Below, piece after piece: positions 47,117 to 56,331 of a stretch of DNA of 64,000 nucleotides (its first letter is position 1; the number at the start of each line of letters is the position of its first letter). This stretch comes from JAFGRU01 sp016934985 (GTDB lineage Bacteria; Desulfobacterota; Desulfuromonadia; Desulfuromonadales; JAAYDE01). The stretch lies in the NCBI GenBank assembly GCA_963665045.2, contig CAXXJQ010000006.1:1-64000 (forward strand), in the 5' to 3' direction. The notes below the pieces were generated by a model, which saw only the letters and a list, made by a program, of their open reading frames with translations, was not told where the DNA came from and searched no databases. Made by a program: the position numbers and the translations under genes.

Positions 47117-47938
47117 ATGTGCAAGGTTCTGGAGGTTTCCCGAAGCGGTTATTATACTTGGGCAAAACGAGAGAAATCATCCAGGCAGAAGGACTATGAA
47201 AAGTTGATTCCTATCGTTCAAAACGCCGACAAGGTCTCAAAAGGGACGTATGGGGCCAGGCGGATGGCCAAAGAGATAGAAGCTCATGGAAGCCCCTGCG
47301 GACGCGGCAAAGCGGCAACGGTCATGAAACTGGCCAATGTTTCCGCGAAGCAAAAAAGAAAATTCAAAGTTACCACCGATAGCCGGCACACTTTGCCGAT
47401 AGCACCGAACTTATTAAATCGAGAATTTTCGGTGAACGCACCGGACCAGGTCTATGTGTCAGACATCACCTATCTTTGGACCCAGGAAGGCTGGTTGTAT
47501 CTGGCCGTGGTCCTGGATCTCTTTTCCCGTCAGGTTGTTGGGTGGTCCATGGATCAACGGATGGAACGCACCTTGGTCATGGATGCCTTGCGTATGGCGG
47601 CCTGGCAACGGAAACCGGTCCAGGGATTATTATTTCACTCAGACCGGGGGAGTCAGTACTGCAGCGCCGACTTTCAGGCCATGCTCGTGACATACGGGAT
47701 GATCAGCAGCATGAGCCGGAAAGGGAATTGCTGGGACAATTCGGTTGCGGAAAGTTTTTTTGGCAGCCTGAAAACCGAACGGGTATTTTTCTCCAACTAT
47801 AAAACCAGAGATGATGCCCGCAGGGATGTCATTGATTATATCGAAATGTTTTACAATAGCAGGAGGCGACATTCTTATCTGGGATATGTCAGTCCGAGAG
47901 AATTTGAGGAAATACAGCGATTAAAAAAAGTGGCTTAA
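47117..47938 (+). CDS. IS3-family transposase OrfB (DDE integrase core)
   Basis: A 273-residue catalytic part with the DDE residues in DITYLWTQEGWLYL, FHSDRGSQYCS and WDNSVAESFFGSLKTE. Reading in the -1 frame from 47036 gives 27 more codons (GLLRQRIGERYRLID...) that join it to OrfA, so the full transposase is probably an OrfAB fusion. Confidence 0.93.
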   Translation: MCKVLEVSRSGYYTWAKREKSSRQKDYEKLIPIVQNADKVSKGTYGARRMAKEIEAHGSPCGRGKAATVMKLANVSAKQKRKFKVTTDSRHTLPIAPNLLNREFSVNAPDQVYVSDITYLWTQEGWLYLAVVLDLFSRQVVGWSMDQRMERTLVMDALRMAAWQRKPVQGLLFHSDRGSQYCSADFQAMLVTYGMISSMSRKGNCWDNSVAESFFGSLKTERVFFSNYKTRDDARRDVIDYIEMFYNSRRRHSYLGYVSPREFEEIQRLKKVA

Positions 47939-48458
47939 TCAACTGTCCATTTTTACTTGACCACCTCATACTGTCTCCGGAGGTTCCAAGCACATACTCT
48001 TTTGTAGCGAAGTCAATAATACAGGTTATTTCATCGTTATCACCCAAAAGAACACAACTGTCGAGGACATAATTGATGCCAGCTAATCGAAACAAGTCTT
48101 GTACTGATTGAGTCTTCTCGCGTGGGATGTCTCCAAATTTTCTAAAACTCCCGAAAACTCTCTTCGTCTGGTAAGCATAGTTAAGGTAGAATTCTCCTGA
48201 AATATCCAATCCCTTCTCATTTGTGATTCTTGAACAAGTGATTTGCCCATAAAAATGAGGAATAAGTATTCTTAACTCTTTTATTTTGCTGGCTATGTTA
48301 TAGGCTTCGACTTCACTCTTAAACACATCTTTAACATGTTGCTCAGAGGCATCGGGCCGGCGCTTAAAAACCTTTGTAGCTAGACCGTCAGACGTCAAAA
48401 AAACCAAAGAATAAGCCCCTTCTCCAAAAGAACCCGGAATTTTTTGGAATGAATGCAT
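47889..48458 (-). CDS. Kinase-like protein, C-terminus altered by the IS
   Basis: A 189-residue frame; the first 163 residues are native. GSFGEGAYSLVF (residues 9-20) looks like a glycine-rich nucleotide loop, LATKVFK (about 26-32) like the ATP-contacting Lys strand, EVEAY like the alpha-C Glu, and ITCIIDFATKEY like the Asp-Phe metal-binding strand, so the fold may be a short protein-kinase-like one. The IS entered after codon 163. Removing it and one copy of the TAC duplication restores Ile-Ala-Phe and a stop, so the native protein had 166 residues. The IS swaps these three for 26 IS-derived residues. Confidence 0.7.
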   Translation of the reverse strand: MHSFQKIPGSFGEGAYSLVFLTSDGLATKVFKRRPDASEQHVKDVFKSEVEAYNIASKIKELRILIPHFYGQITCSRITNEKGLDISGEFYLNYAYQTKRVFGSFRKFGDIPREKTQSVQDLFRLAGINYVLDSCVLLGDNDEITCIIDFATKEYVLGTSGDSMRWSSKNGQLIKPLFLIAVFPQILSD

Positions 48459-48654
48459 ATCTGGGACTCCCTCAAATTTTAAACGTTACATGCTTAAGCC
48501 CGTCCCTTTTTTAACTTTTGAACTGGGTATGCTGGTCCTGGCCTCTTCTAAAATTGATTTTTCCCCTTATGTTTCTCCAACTTTGCAAGCCAGACCCGGT
48601 GTGCCCCCTTCAAGCATTTTAATGGGTGACTCCAGCCAGCCCTGCCCACGTTGA

Positions 48655-50259
48655 TCAAACGCTTGGCAAACCGAGTTCCTTCAAGAATTGGTTGTGCGTT
48701 TCGGCCGCCTTTGCCACCTGCTTTTCTATCTCAACCAGCTCGGTGTGGACAGCCGCCAGATCAATTTTTTCTTCCGCCTCGGCGGTGCTGATGTAGCGGG
48801 AGATGTTCAGGTTGAAATCGTTCTTCTCGATTTCCTCCATCGACACCCGCCGGGCGTAGCGCTCTTCTTCCTTGCGGTATTGGTAGGTATCCACGATTTT
48901 GTCGATATGTTCCGGCAGCAGGCGGTTCTGGCGTTTGCCTTTTTCAAAGTGTTCGCTGGCGTTGATAAAGAGCATATCGTCGGGCTTTTTGCATTTTTTT
49001 AACACCAGAATGCACACGGGGATGCCGGTGGAGAAAAACAGGTTGGACGGCAGGCCGATCACGGTATCGATATTGCCGTCTTTTAGCAGTTTGGTGCGAA
49101 TGCGTTGTTCGGCACCGCCGCGGAACAGTACACCGTGGGGCAGGATGATAGCCATGGTGCCTTCCCGCGCCAGGAAGTGAAAGCCGTGCAGCAGAAAGGC
49201 GAAGTCCGCCGCCGATTTGGGGGCCAGGCCGTAACTTTTGAAGCGGAAGTCTTCGCCCATGGCTTCGTTCGGCTCCCAGCGGTAGCTGAACGGCGGGTTG
49301 GCCACTACCGCGTCGCATTCCAACTTTTTGGCCGGGTTCATTTCGCTCAGGAGAGGCCAGTCATTGAGCAGGGTATCGCCGTGGTGGATTTCAAATTCGG
49401 TATCCTTCAGCCCGTGCAGCAGCATGTTCATGCGCGCCAGGTTGTAGGTGGTGATGTTTTTTTCCTGGCCGTAGATCTTGCCGATGCTGTGCGGGCCGAG
49501 CCGGTTGCGCACATTGAGCAATAGCGAACCGGATCCGCAGGCAAAATCCAGCAACTTGTCGAGTTTTTTCTTCTGGCCGGTGGCCGGGTCCTGGCTATCG
49601 AGGGTGACAATGCCGGACAGTACGGAGGAGATGGCCTGCGGGGTATAAAACTCGCCCGCCTTCTTGCCGGAGCCGGCGGCAAACTGGCCGATCAGGTATT
49701 CGTAGGCATCGCCCAGAATATCGCTGTCGGTGGAGAACCGGGCAATGCCCTCGGCGATTTTGCTGATAATGGTGCAGAGTTTTTTATTGCGGTCGGCGTA
49801 GGTTTTGCCGAGCTTTTCCGAGTTCAGGTTGATCTCCGAAAACAACCCTTGGAAGGTGCTGGCAAAGGATTCGTTCTCGATGTGCTTGAACCCGCTCTCC
49901 AGCGTATGTAGCAACTCATCGTTCTGGGTGCGGGCCAGCTCGGCGATACTGCTCCACAGGTAATCCGGATGAATTACATAGTGCATCTTGCGGCGCATCT
50001 GTTTTTCAAACTCCGGCACATCCTCGGCGTTGTCCTGATACCAGAGGCTCAGGGGTGCGCGCTTGTCGTCCGCGGCAAGCGTGGGGTAATCCGCCCCCAG
50101 CTCCTTTTTTGCGGCAGCCTCGAAGTTATCGGAGAGATAACGCAGGAACAGAAACGACAGCATATAGTCGCGGAAGTCGTCGGCGTTCATGGCTCCGCGC
50201 AGTTGATCCGCGATATCCCAGAGGGTTTTGCCTAGTTTGCTCAGTTGTTCATCAGTCAT
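48655..50259 (-). CDS. hsdM: Type I restriction-modification, methyltransferase subunit
   Basis: A 534-residue N6-adenine methyltransferase. N-terminal HsdM helical domain (SKLGKTLWDIADQLRGAMNADDFRDYML), SAM motif LDFACGSGSLLLNVRNRLG, and catalytic NPPF in DAVVANPPFSY. The C-terminus is a coiled coil. It protects host sites and is part of the restriction complex. Its start overlaps the anticodon-nuclease stop by four bases. Confidence 0.95.
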   Translation of the reverse strand: MTDEQLSKLGKTLWDIADQLRGAMNADDFRDYMLSFLFLRYLSDNFEAAAKKELGADYPTLAADDKRAPLSLWYQDNAEDVPEFEKQMRRKMHYVIHPDYLWSSIAELARTQNDELLHTLESGFKHIENESFASTFQGLFSEINLNSEKLGKTYADRNKKLCTIISKIAEGIARFSTDSDILGDAYEYLIGQFAAGSGKKAGEFYTPQAISSVLSGIVTLDSQDPATGQKKKLDKLLDFACGSGSLLLNVRNRLGPHSIGKIYGQEKNITTYNLARMNMLLHGLKDTEFEIHHGDTLLNDWPLLSEMNPAKKLECDAVVANPPFSYRWEPNEAMGEDFRFKSYGLAPKSAADFAFLLHGFHFLAREGTMAIILPHGVLFRGGAEQRIRTKLLKDGNIDTVIGLPSNLFFSTGIPVCILVLKKCKKPDDMLFINASEHFEKGKRQNRLLPEHIDKIVDTYQYRKEEERYARRVSMEEIEKNDFNLNISRYISTAEAEEKIDLAAVHTELVEIEKQVAKAAETHNQFLKELGLPSV

Positions 50260-51377
50260 GGCGTTGCCTCTACTTGCTGTTCTAAGAACAGCTCAGGGTT
50301 AAAACGGTAGTTGTTCATGAAATCGCGCAGGATCTTGCGAAAATACTCTTTGTTCTCCGGCAGCATTTCCTGCGGCTCGAACAGGGAATAATTGCCGTGA
50401 CTCAGCACATTGACCAGTCGGGCATGTACGATGCCGTCAGGATCATCGGCGTCCTGGCGGATACAGGCCGAGAAGCCGTTAAAGCCGTGAAAGGTGACAG
50501 TACGCTCCAGAATATTGCGCAGGATATTGAAGTGGTAGGTATAAATGTTCCCCGACTCGGCCACCTCATGCATTTGCTTTAACAGCGCCACATGGTGAAA
50601 GCGAGGCGTGTCGTTGGTATCCCTGAGGCTATAGCTGTCGCTGCCGGCTTCCTTGCCCAGGAAATACTTCGCTGAATTTTTCAGTTCATTGCACATCACA
50701 TTAAAAAACAGGCTGTGGTGCGAGGAGATCACGGTTTTGACTTTACTGGCCGGGCTCTTCAACAACTGCGCCAGATGGCTGGCCACGGCGATGGCGTTGT
50801 TGTCGTCCAGCGAGGATATGGGATCGTCGATATAGAGGTACTTAACCCAGGCATAGGCCTCTTGCTCGTCCACAGCCAGTTGGGCAACGGCGAGGAAGAA
50901 GCACCAGACAAAGATGTTTTCTTCCCCGCGCGACACCTTGATATGCTCGGCCCGCTCGGTGGTGTCGCCGGTGTTGACCTCCCGCACGAAGGTCACGGTC
51001 CAATTCTCGTAATCGATATAGAAATCAAAATCCGCATAGCGTTGCAGCAGCGGGCGGATGCGATTTTCCATCTCCAGCTCTTGCAGGCCGTCGAAAAAGT
51101 GGGAGTCGCGGTTGATGCGCAACACCCGCTGGGCGTCATTGTCCAGGTCGTTGTCCCAGCTGAACAGGTCTTCGGTGAAGGCGTTGAAGTAGAGCGTATC
51201 GCGCTCCGTCTCTTCACCTTCACCCTGCTTGCCTAGATCCTTGAAGGCCATGGAAAGGCGGGTCTTGCCGATGCTGTTGTAGGCGAAGAGCAGTACATAT
51301 TTCTTTTCCTTCAGCCGTTCGCGCAAATGGACGGCGACCGCATCCAGATCGGTAAAGGTGAGTGGCGTCGGGCTCAT
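50256..51377 (-). CDS. prrC: PrrC-like anticodon nuclease embedded in the restriction operon
   Basis: A 373-residue protein with an ABC-type ATPase head and a C-terminal nuclease region. ATPase: FAYNSIGKTRLS (Walker A, with Ala for the first Gly, K38), VSRGEE (148-153, signature), YLYIDDPISSLDD (Walker B) and SSHHS (H-loop). Nuclease: R287, E291 and H327 in FNILRNILERT and NVLSHGNYS match the Arg-xxx-Glu...His triad known for E. coli PrrC, an anticodon nuclease that cuts tRNA-Lys when its restriction partner is attacked. It lies between hsdS and hsdM with four-base overlaps, so its amount is tied to theirs. The ending and target tRNA are inferred. Confidence 0.82.
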   Translation of the reverse strand: MSPTPLTFTDLDAVAVHLRERLKEKKYVLLFAYNSIGKTRLSMAFKDLGKQGEGEETERDTLYFNAFTEDLFSWDNDLDNDAQRVLRINRDSHFFDGLQELEMENRIRPLLQRYADFDFYIDYENWTVTFVREVNTGDTTERAEHIKVSRGEENIFVWCFFLAVAQLAVDEQEAYAWVKYLYIDDPISSLDDNNAIAVASHLAQLLKSPASKVKTVISSHHSLFFNVMCNELKNSAKYFLGKEAGSDSYSLRDTNDTPRFHHVALLKQMHEVAESGNIYTYHFNILRNILERTVTFHGFNGFSACIRQDADDPDGIVHARLVNVLSHGNYSLFEPQEMLPENKEYFRKILRDFMNNYRFNPELFLEQQVEATP

Positions 51378-52669
51378 GCGCCCCCCTCGTCCACGGCGGG
51401 AAAGAGCTGCTGCATCAGGCCTTTTTTATGAGCCTTGAGGGCGTCGAGTTTTTGGCTGTGGGCACTGATCAGGTCGTCGAGGGAGGAGAGGCACTCGGCG
51501 ATTTTTTGTTGTTCTTCTGGCGCCGGGAAAGGTAGGTCGATGGATTTAACAATTTCCCCGGAAAGATTACCCTGTCCACCTTGAATATAACGAGCAACTA
51601 TCCAATCCTTCATAAAGGACAGAAATTGATAAATAAATGAGTTGCTGCCCTCGGATTGCAAGCACAAAATTGCCTGATTAATCGCACCATCTTGTTTTGC
51701 TAATGCAACTTCGCCGCTGTTAGCACCATACAAAGCAAACAAAACATCCCCTTTATTAATCAACTTTGCTGAAGAGTTAGCCAACCCTTCATCGGTAAGA
51801 AATAACTCGGTTTTTTCTTTATCGATTTCGGCTGATCTAATAAACGGAATGTCACCTCCGTAAAACGCCTTGTTTGTGGACGATGGCGTTCCTCCGCTGT
51901 AGGTATTACATACACTTCCAACGGTGACCGCCTCCCACTCCCCCGCCTCCCGAAACTCGGGGAAGCGCAAGCGGGGGACGGTTTCACCCTCGCGGGGGAA
52001 GAGCTGCTGCATCAGGCCTTTTTTATGGGTTTTAAGGGCGTCGATTTTTTGCGCCTGGGCGCTGATCAGCTCGTCGAGGGAGGAGAGGCAATCGGCGATT
52101 TTTTGTTGTTCTTTCCGTTCAGGAAGATACACCGGTAGATTTTTTAGCTCATCTAGACCGATACGCTTTCTCGTTGAACCTGTAGCGGTCTTTTCTACTA
52201 ATGAACGAAATTGAACAGAATTAATCAATGAGTATACGAAGTACTTGCTATGCGATTTTTCGTCAACAGCTAACCGAATTCCGTCGGAACACATTACATA
52301 TCTATCATGAGAATTTGGTATTAGGCAGGCTCGGCCGACTGGATCCCCCATCTTGGACAAAACAATGTCCCCAGGATATATATTGTTACTTAGAAGCTCA
52401 TCAGCCTTTTCTTTGGAAGTAAATATTTTGTAATCATCAAGAAATTCACCATCACCGATATTTTGCAATTGAATAACACGAATACCATTTTCAACGTAAT
52501 CCGATGATTTGAGATTTGAACCGAAAGGCCCGCCGATAAAGCTCCACTTGATCTTTTTATCCGCAGTGTCTATCAACTTCTTCTCCGTCCACTCCCCCGC
52601 CTCCCGAAACTCGGGGAAGCGCAGGTGGGGCACCAGTGTCTTCTTGCCGTTTTTAATCGCTTTACTCAT
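51374..52669 (-). CDS. hsdS: Type I restriction-modification, specificity subunit
   Basis: A 431-residue protein with two target-recognition domains (about 15-170 and 235-395) and two near-identical conserved helices (QQKIADCLSSLDELISAQAQ and QQKIAECLSSLDDLISAHSQ). Both halves start with LRFPEFREAGEW. The 35-base match of those segments (51935-51969 and 52589-52623) and repeats around the helices could let halves recombine and change specificity. It overlaps hsdR by eight bases and the nuclease gene by four. Confidence 0.93.
   Translation of the reverse strand: MSKAIKNGKKTLVPHLRFPEFREAGEWTEKKLIDTADKKIKWSFIGGPFGSNLKSSDYVENGIRVIQLQNIGDGEFLDDYKIFTSKEKADELLSNNIYPGDIVLSKMGDPVGRACLIPNSHDRYVMCSDGIRLAVDEKSHSKYFVYSLINSVQFRSLVEKTATGSTRKRIGLDELKNLPVYLPERKEQQKIADCLSSLDELISAQAQKIDALKTHKKGLMQQLFPREGETVPRLRFPEFREAGEWEAVTVGSVCNTYSGGTPSSTNKAFYGGDIPFIRSAEIDKEKTELFLTDEGLANSSAKLINKGDVLFALYGANSGEVALAKQDGAINQAILCLQSEGSNSFIYQFLSFMKDWIVARYIQGGQGNLSGEIVKSIDLPFPAPEEQQKIAECLSSLDDLISAHSQKLDALKAHKKGLMQQLFPAVDEGGA
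51935..51969. repeat. Direct repeat in hsdS, copy 1
   Basis: A 35-base stretch identical to 52589-52623, offset 654 bases (218 codons), encoding the start of each target-recognition half. The helix-coding regions at about 51400-51522 and 51998-52116 are also similar. Confidence 0.85.
52589..52623. repeat. Direct repeat in hsdS, copy 2
   Basis: The partner of the repeat at 51935-51969. Unequal recombination between copies in different cells or related loci could swap a recognition domain in frame. Confidence 0.85.
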
Positions 52670-55600
52670 ACGCGGACAACCCCGATATCTCGCGCCCCTG
52701 GGCGAGTTTTTTCAGCAGGGGCAGAAGTTCTTCCATCAGCGCCAGCTCTTTTTGCGTGCGCGCCTTCCAGCCCAGTTCCAGCGGTGCCATCAGGTCGCTT
52801 AAGTTTTCGCCGTCGAAGATCATGCGGCCCATGATGCCGTCTACAAAGGCTTGCAGGGCGGCGGGTGCGAGTCCGTGCTTTTCGGCCAGTTGCGTGAGTT
52901 CGTTGGCGGTTTTTTGTGCCTTGAAGGCCTGGTAGCCCTCGCGGATGGCCTGTTCGCTCAGGCCCCCGCCGGGCTTGAGGCTGTTGATGTAGGCGATGAT
53001 GTCATCGCGCTCGTCCATCAGGTTGGCGCTGGCGCTAAGCAGGTTGATGAGCTGCTCGCGGGTCATGGTCTGTTTGGCGGGTTTGTTCTGACTGTATTGG
53101 GCGATCAGCCTCATGATGTAGTCGTAATCGATCAGCGCCGAAGAAAACAACACAAATTCAAAATCGAGCTGTTCGATCTGCTCCTGCGCCTCGCTGCCGT
53201 CTGCGCCCTTGCTCTGCAGGGCCTTGAGCCGCTGGGCGGTTTCCAGGTACATGCCGCGAAAGCCGCGCAGTTGCTCTTCGGGCAGGCGCGTTTCGATACG
53301 CTGCTGTTGTTCGGCGTCCAGGTCGGTGTATTGGTCGAGTTGGGTTTTTAGGCGCTGCACTTCCTTGAAGTGGTTGATGAATTCCGCCCGGGCGGTGTCC
53401 CCCTTGAGGTTGGCCACCGCCTCAGGGGTACAGGGCAGGCCCTGGGTGTCCATGAAGGATTCCAGCGCGGTGACGGCGCTGTCGAGTTTGTTGACCACCT
53501 CTGGGGCCGGATCCACCAGCCAGATTTCCTTGGCGCGGTTCTGGTCGCTGCCGGAAAACAGCGCGATGGCCTCGTCCACCGCTTTTTGCTGCTGGCGAAA
53601 GTCGAGGATGTTGCCGTAGGGCTTGGTGTCGTTAAGCACGCGGTTAGTGCGGGAAAAGGTCTGAATCAGGCCGTGGTGCTTGAGGTTTTTATCCACGTAC
53701 AGGGTGTTGAGGTATTTGGAGTCAAAGCCGGTGAGCAGCATATCCACCACGATGACGATGTCGATCTTGTTTTGGTGCGGATAGTCGCTGTTGGGATATT
53801 TCTGGTCCTTGATGCGCTGCTGCACGTCCTGATAGTAGAGGTCGAACTCGTTGATGCTGTGGTTACTTCCGTAGTGGTGGTTGTAATCGGCGATGATCTC
53901 CTTGAGCGCCGCTTTCTTTTCTTCCGGCGCTTCGCTGTTGTCGGCCTTTTCCTGGGGCAGATCTTCTTGCAGTTGTTTCACGTCCTTGTTGCCGTCGGCC
54001 GGTGGCGAGAAGACACAGGCGATGTTGAGCGGCGCGAAGCTGGCATCGTCGGCCCGGCGCACGGCTTGCGTGTCTTTGAACAGCCGGTAGTAGGCAATGG
54101 CATCGTTGATGGACGCGGTGGCCAGCACGGCGTTGAAGCGGCGGCCATGGGTGGCGGCGTCGTGCTTGGCGAGGATGGAGTCCACCACGGCCTGCTGGGT
54201 GACGGCCGGGGCCGGGTTTGTTTTGGCTTTGGTTTTTGTCTTGCTGTTGGCGCTTTCGGGTTTGTAATAGTCAATATGAAAGCGCAGCACGTTGCGGTCA
54301 TCAATGGCGTGGGTGATGGTATAGGCGTGCAGCTCTTTTTCAAAGATGTCTTGGGTGGTTTTGAATGAGCCCAGGGTGCCGTCGACCTGTTTGTAGCTGG
54401 CGTTTTGTTCAAAAATCGGCGTGCCGGTAAAGCCAAACAGCTGGGCCTTGGGAAAGAAGGCTTTGATGGACTTGTGGTTTTCGCCAAACTGCGAGCGGTG
54501 GCATTCGTCAAAGATAAAGACGCTGCGCTTGTCGCGTAGCGGTTCGAGGCGCTCTTTGTAGGTGGGCTTGCCGTTTTGCCTGTGCTGCTGGTTGCGTTTG
54601 CTGTTTTCATCCAAAGCCAGGCCGAGCTTCTGGATGGTGGTGACGATGACCTTGTCGGCGTAGTCCTCCGACAGCAGCCGCCGCACCAGCGCTTCGGTGT
54701 TGGTGTTTTCCTCAACGCAGCCTTCCTGAAACTTGTTGAATTCCTCGCGGGTTTGCCGGTCGAGGTCTTTGCGGTCCACCACAAACAGGCATTTTTCAAT
54801 GTCGGGGTTATCCTTGAGCAGGGTGGAAGCCTTGAACGAAGTGAGGGTTTTTCCGCTGCCGGTGGTGTGCCAGATGTAGCCATTGCCACGGTTCTGGTGG
54901 ATGCAATCGACAATGGCCTTGACGGCATAGATCTGGTACGGGCGCATCACCATCAGCTTTTGCTCGCTAACCACCAGCACCATGTAGCGGCTGATTAGCT
55001 GGCCCAGTGTGCATTTGGCTAGGAAGGCGTCGGTGAAGTCGTCCAGATGGGTGATTTTGCGGTTGTCTTCGCCGGCCAGTTGGTAGATGGGCAAAAAGCG
55101 CTCGTCTGCATTAAAGGCAAAGTGTTGGCTGTGGTTGTTGGCAAAGTAATAGGTATTGCTGCGGTTGCTGACAATAAACAGCTGCATGAAACAGAGCAGG
55201 GTGTTGCTGTAGCCGTTGCCGGGGTCGTTCTTGTAATCGACGATCTGCTCCATGGCGCGGCGCGGGTTGATGCCCAAGGTCTTCAGCTCAATCTGCACCA
55301 CCGGCACGCCGTTGATCAGCAGGATGACATCGTAGCGGCGGTGGCTGTTGTCGGTGTTGATGCGCAACTGGTTGACAACTTCAAAGCTGTTTTTGCACCA
55401 ATCCCTGATATTGGCCAAGGTGTATTGCAGCGGCGTACCGTCTTCGCGTTGGAAGGTGTTGCGCTCGCGCAGGGTCTTGGCGGCGCTGAACACATCGGCA
55501 TTGACGATCCCATCGCGCAAGCGGGCAAATTCCGAATCGGTCAGGCGGACGCGGTTCAGCGCCTCGAACTTTTCGCGGAAATTTTGTTCAAGGGTGGCTT

Positions 55601-55688
55601 TGTCGCGGATATCTGGGCGATAGGTGTATTTGAGATCGACCAGCCGGTTAATCAGGTTTTGTTCGATTTCGCTTTCTTTCTGGGTCAT
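52662..55688 (-). CDS. hsdR: Type I restriction-modification, restriction/translocase subunit
   Basis: A 1008-residue enzyme. N-terminal PD-(D/E)xK nuclease domain (YDVILLINGVPVVQIELKT), SF2 translocase with TGSGKTLTSFKA and FDECHRSQFG, motif GFTGTPIF, and motor motifs VDMLLTGFDSKYLNTLY and QTFSRTNRV. C-terminal helical region follows. It pulls in DNA and cuts at a distance. It is first in the operon, before hsdS, the reverse of many known loci where hsdM leads. Confidence 0.95.
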   Translation of the reverse strand: MTQKESEIEQNLINRLVDLKYTYRPDIRDKATLEQNFREKFEALNRVRLTDSEFARLRDGIVNADVFSAAKTLRERNTFQREDGTPLQYTLANIRDWCKNSFEVVNQLRINTDNSHRRYDVILLINGVPVVQIELKTLGINPRRAMEQIVDYKNDPGNGYSNTLLCFMQLFIVSNRSNTYYFANNHSQHFAFNADERFLPIYQLAGEDNRKITHLDDFTDAFLAKCTLGQLISRYMVLVVSEQKLMVMRPYQIYAVKAIVDCIHQNRGNGYIWHTTGSGKTLTSFKASTLLKDNPDIEKCLFVVDRKDLDRQTREEFNKFQEGCVEENTNTEALVRRLLSEDYADKVIVTTIQKLGLALDENSKRNQQHRQNGKPTYKERLEPLRDKRSVFIFDECHRSQFGENHKSIKAFFPKAQLFGFTGTPIFEQNASYKQVDGTLGSFKTTQDIFEKELHAYTITHAIDDRNVLRFHIDYYKPESANSKTKTKAKTNPAPAVTQQAVVDSILAKHDAATHGRRFNAVLATASINDAIAYYRLFKDTQAVRRADDASFAPLNIACVFSPPADGNKDVKQLQEDLPQEKADNSEAPEEKKAALKEIIADYNHHYGSNHSINEFDLYYQDVQQRIKDQKYPNSDYPHQNKIDIVIVVDMLLTGFDSKYLNTLYVDKNLKHHGLIQTFSRTNRVLNDTKPYGNILDFRQQQKAVDEAIALFSGSDQNRAKEIWLVDPAPEVVNKLDSAVTALESFMDTQGLPCTPEAVANLKGDTARAEFINHFKEVQRLKTQLDQYTDLDAEQQQRIETRLPEEQLRGFRGMYLETAQRLKALQSKGADGSEAQEQIEQLDFEFVLFSSALIDYDYIMRLIAQYSQNKPAKQTMTREQLINLLSASANLMDERDDIIAYINSLKPGGGLSEQAIREGYQAFKAQKTANELTQLAEKHGLAPAALQAFVDGIMGRMIFDGENLSDLMAPLELGWKARTQKELALMEELLPLLKKLAQGREISGLSAYE

Positions 55689-55828
55689 CCATTAACTCTT
55701 TTGTTTAGGTATAGCTTTGCCGGTGCTTTCTTTGCTGCATGTAGGGCCTTTATTTTGCCCTGTTCGCCAGTGTTATACAGCTGCTGAGCTGCAGCTTGGA
55801 CTCATATTGAAGGTTTGTATAAATTCCC

Positions 55829-56317
55829 TTATCCCACCAACCTGAGAATCTTTCTGATTTCCTTTGTGCTCATCAAATGTTTTCGGTAGAGGGACATTTC
55901 GTATATGGATTCAATGATTTTTGCGCGGTCTTCCGGGGTGGGGTCGAGGTCTTCTTCATCGAAAAGTTTCTCGACTGCGAGAACGGTTTCCAGTAACAAC
56001 TGGCCGTCGTATGTGAGGGATCCGGGCTCGGGCCCGTGTTCATTTACAGTATAAGGACCTTCGGTATCGAAGGCTGTTTCTTGATAGTCTTTAGCGGGCG
56101 TGTTTTCTTCTCCCGTAAGAAGAAAATTTGTTGAGACTTCAAATAGCTTAGCAAGCGTGATAATCGCCTCAATGGAAAGCCGGGTTTCTCCGGTCTCATA
56201 TTTGGAGATTGTTCCTTTCTCAACCCCCAAATACTCCCCAAGCTTTTCCTGTCCCCAACCTTTTTGTTTTCTAAGGTCACGGACTCTCTCCCCAATAGCT
56301 TTATAAATATTTTCCAT
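55829..56317 (-). CDS. XRE-family regulator, leftward gene of the switch
   Basis: A 162-residue protein: an N-terminal helix-turn-helix (IGERVRDLRKQKGWGQEKLGEYLGVEKG, TISKYETGET) and a helical C-terminal part with many acidic residues. The Shine-Dalgarno GGAGG abuts the ATG with almost no spacing, which may lower expression. A perfect 13-bp palindrome AGGAAAATTTCCT lies 15-27 bases before the start, so it may repress itself. It lies between hsdR and the oppositely oriented regulator, like a phage repressor. Confidence 0.85.
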   Translation of the reverse strand: MENIYKAIGERVRDLRKQKGWGQEKLGEYLGVEKGTISKYETGETRLSIEAIITLAKLFEVSTNFLLTGEENTPAKDYQETAFDTEGPYTVNEHGPEPGSLTYDGQLLLETVLAVEKLFDEEDLDPTPEDRAKIIESIYEMSLYRKHLMSTKEIRKILRLVG

Positions 56318-56331
56318 CCTCCTTTTTTATC

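Larger units (their letters stand above)
46710..47968 (+). mobile_element. IS3-family insertion sequence, 1259 bp
   Basis: Imperfect terminal inverted repeats of about 25 bp begin TGAAGTGGT on the left and TGAGGTGGT on the right end (read inward) and share a TGGACA segment. A three-base direct duplication TAC flanks it (46707-46709 and 47969-47971). It encodes OrfA and OrfB joined by an A6G slippery site. Ends, duplication and both frames look intact, so it may be active. It sits at the very end of a kinase-like gene. Confidence 0.92.

Noticed and set aside
53370..54368. Long rightward frame of 332 codons opposite hsdR
   Set aside because: It is a shadow of hsdR codons in GC-rich DNA; hsdR has all family motifs and the shadow has none.
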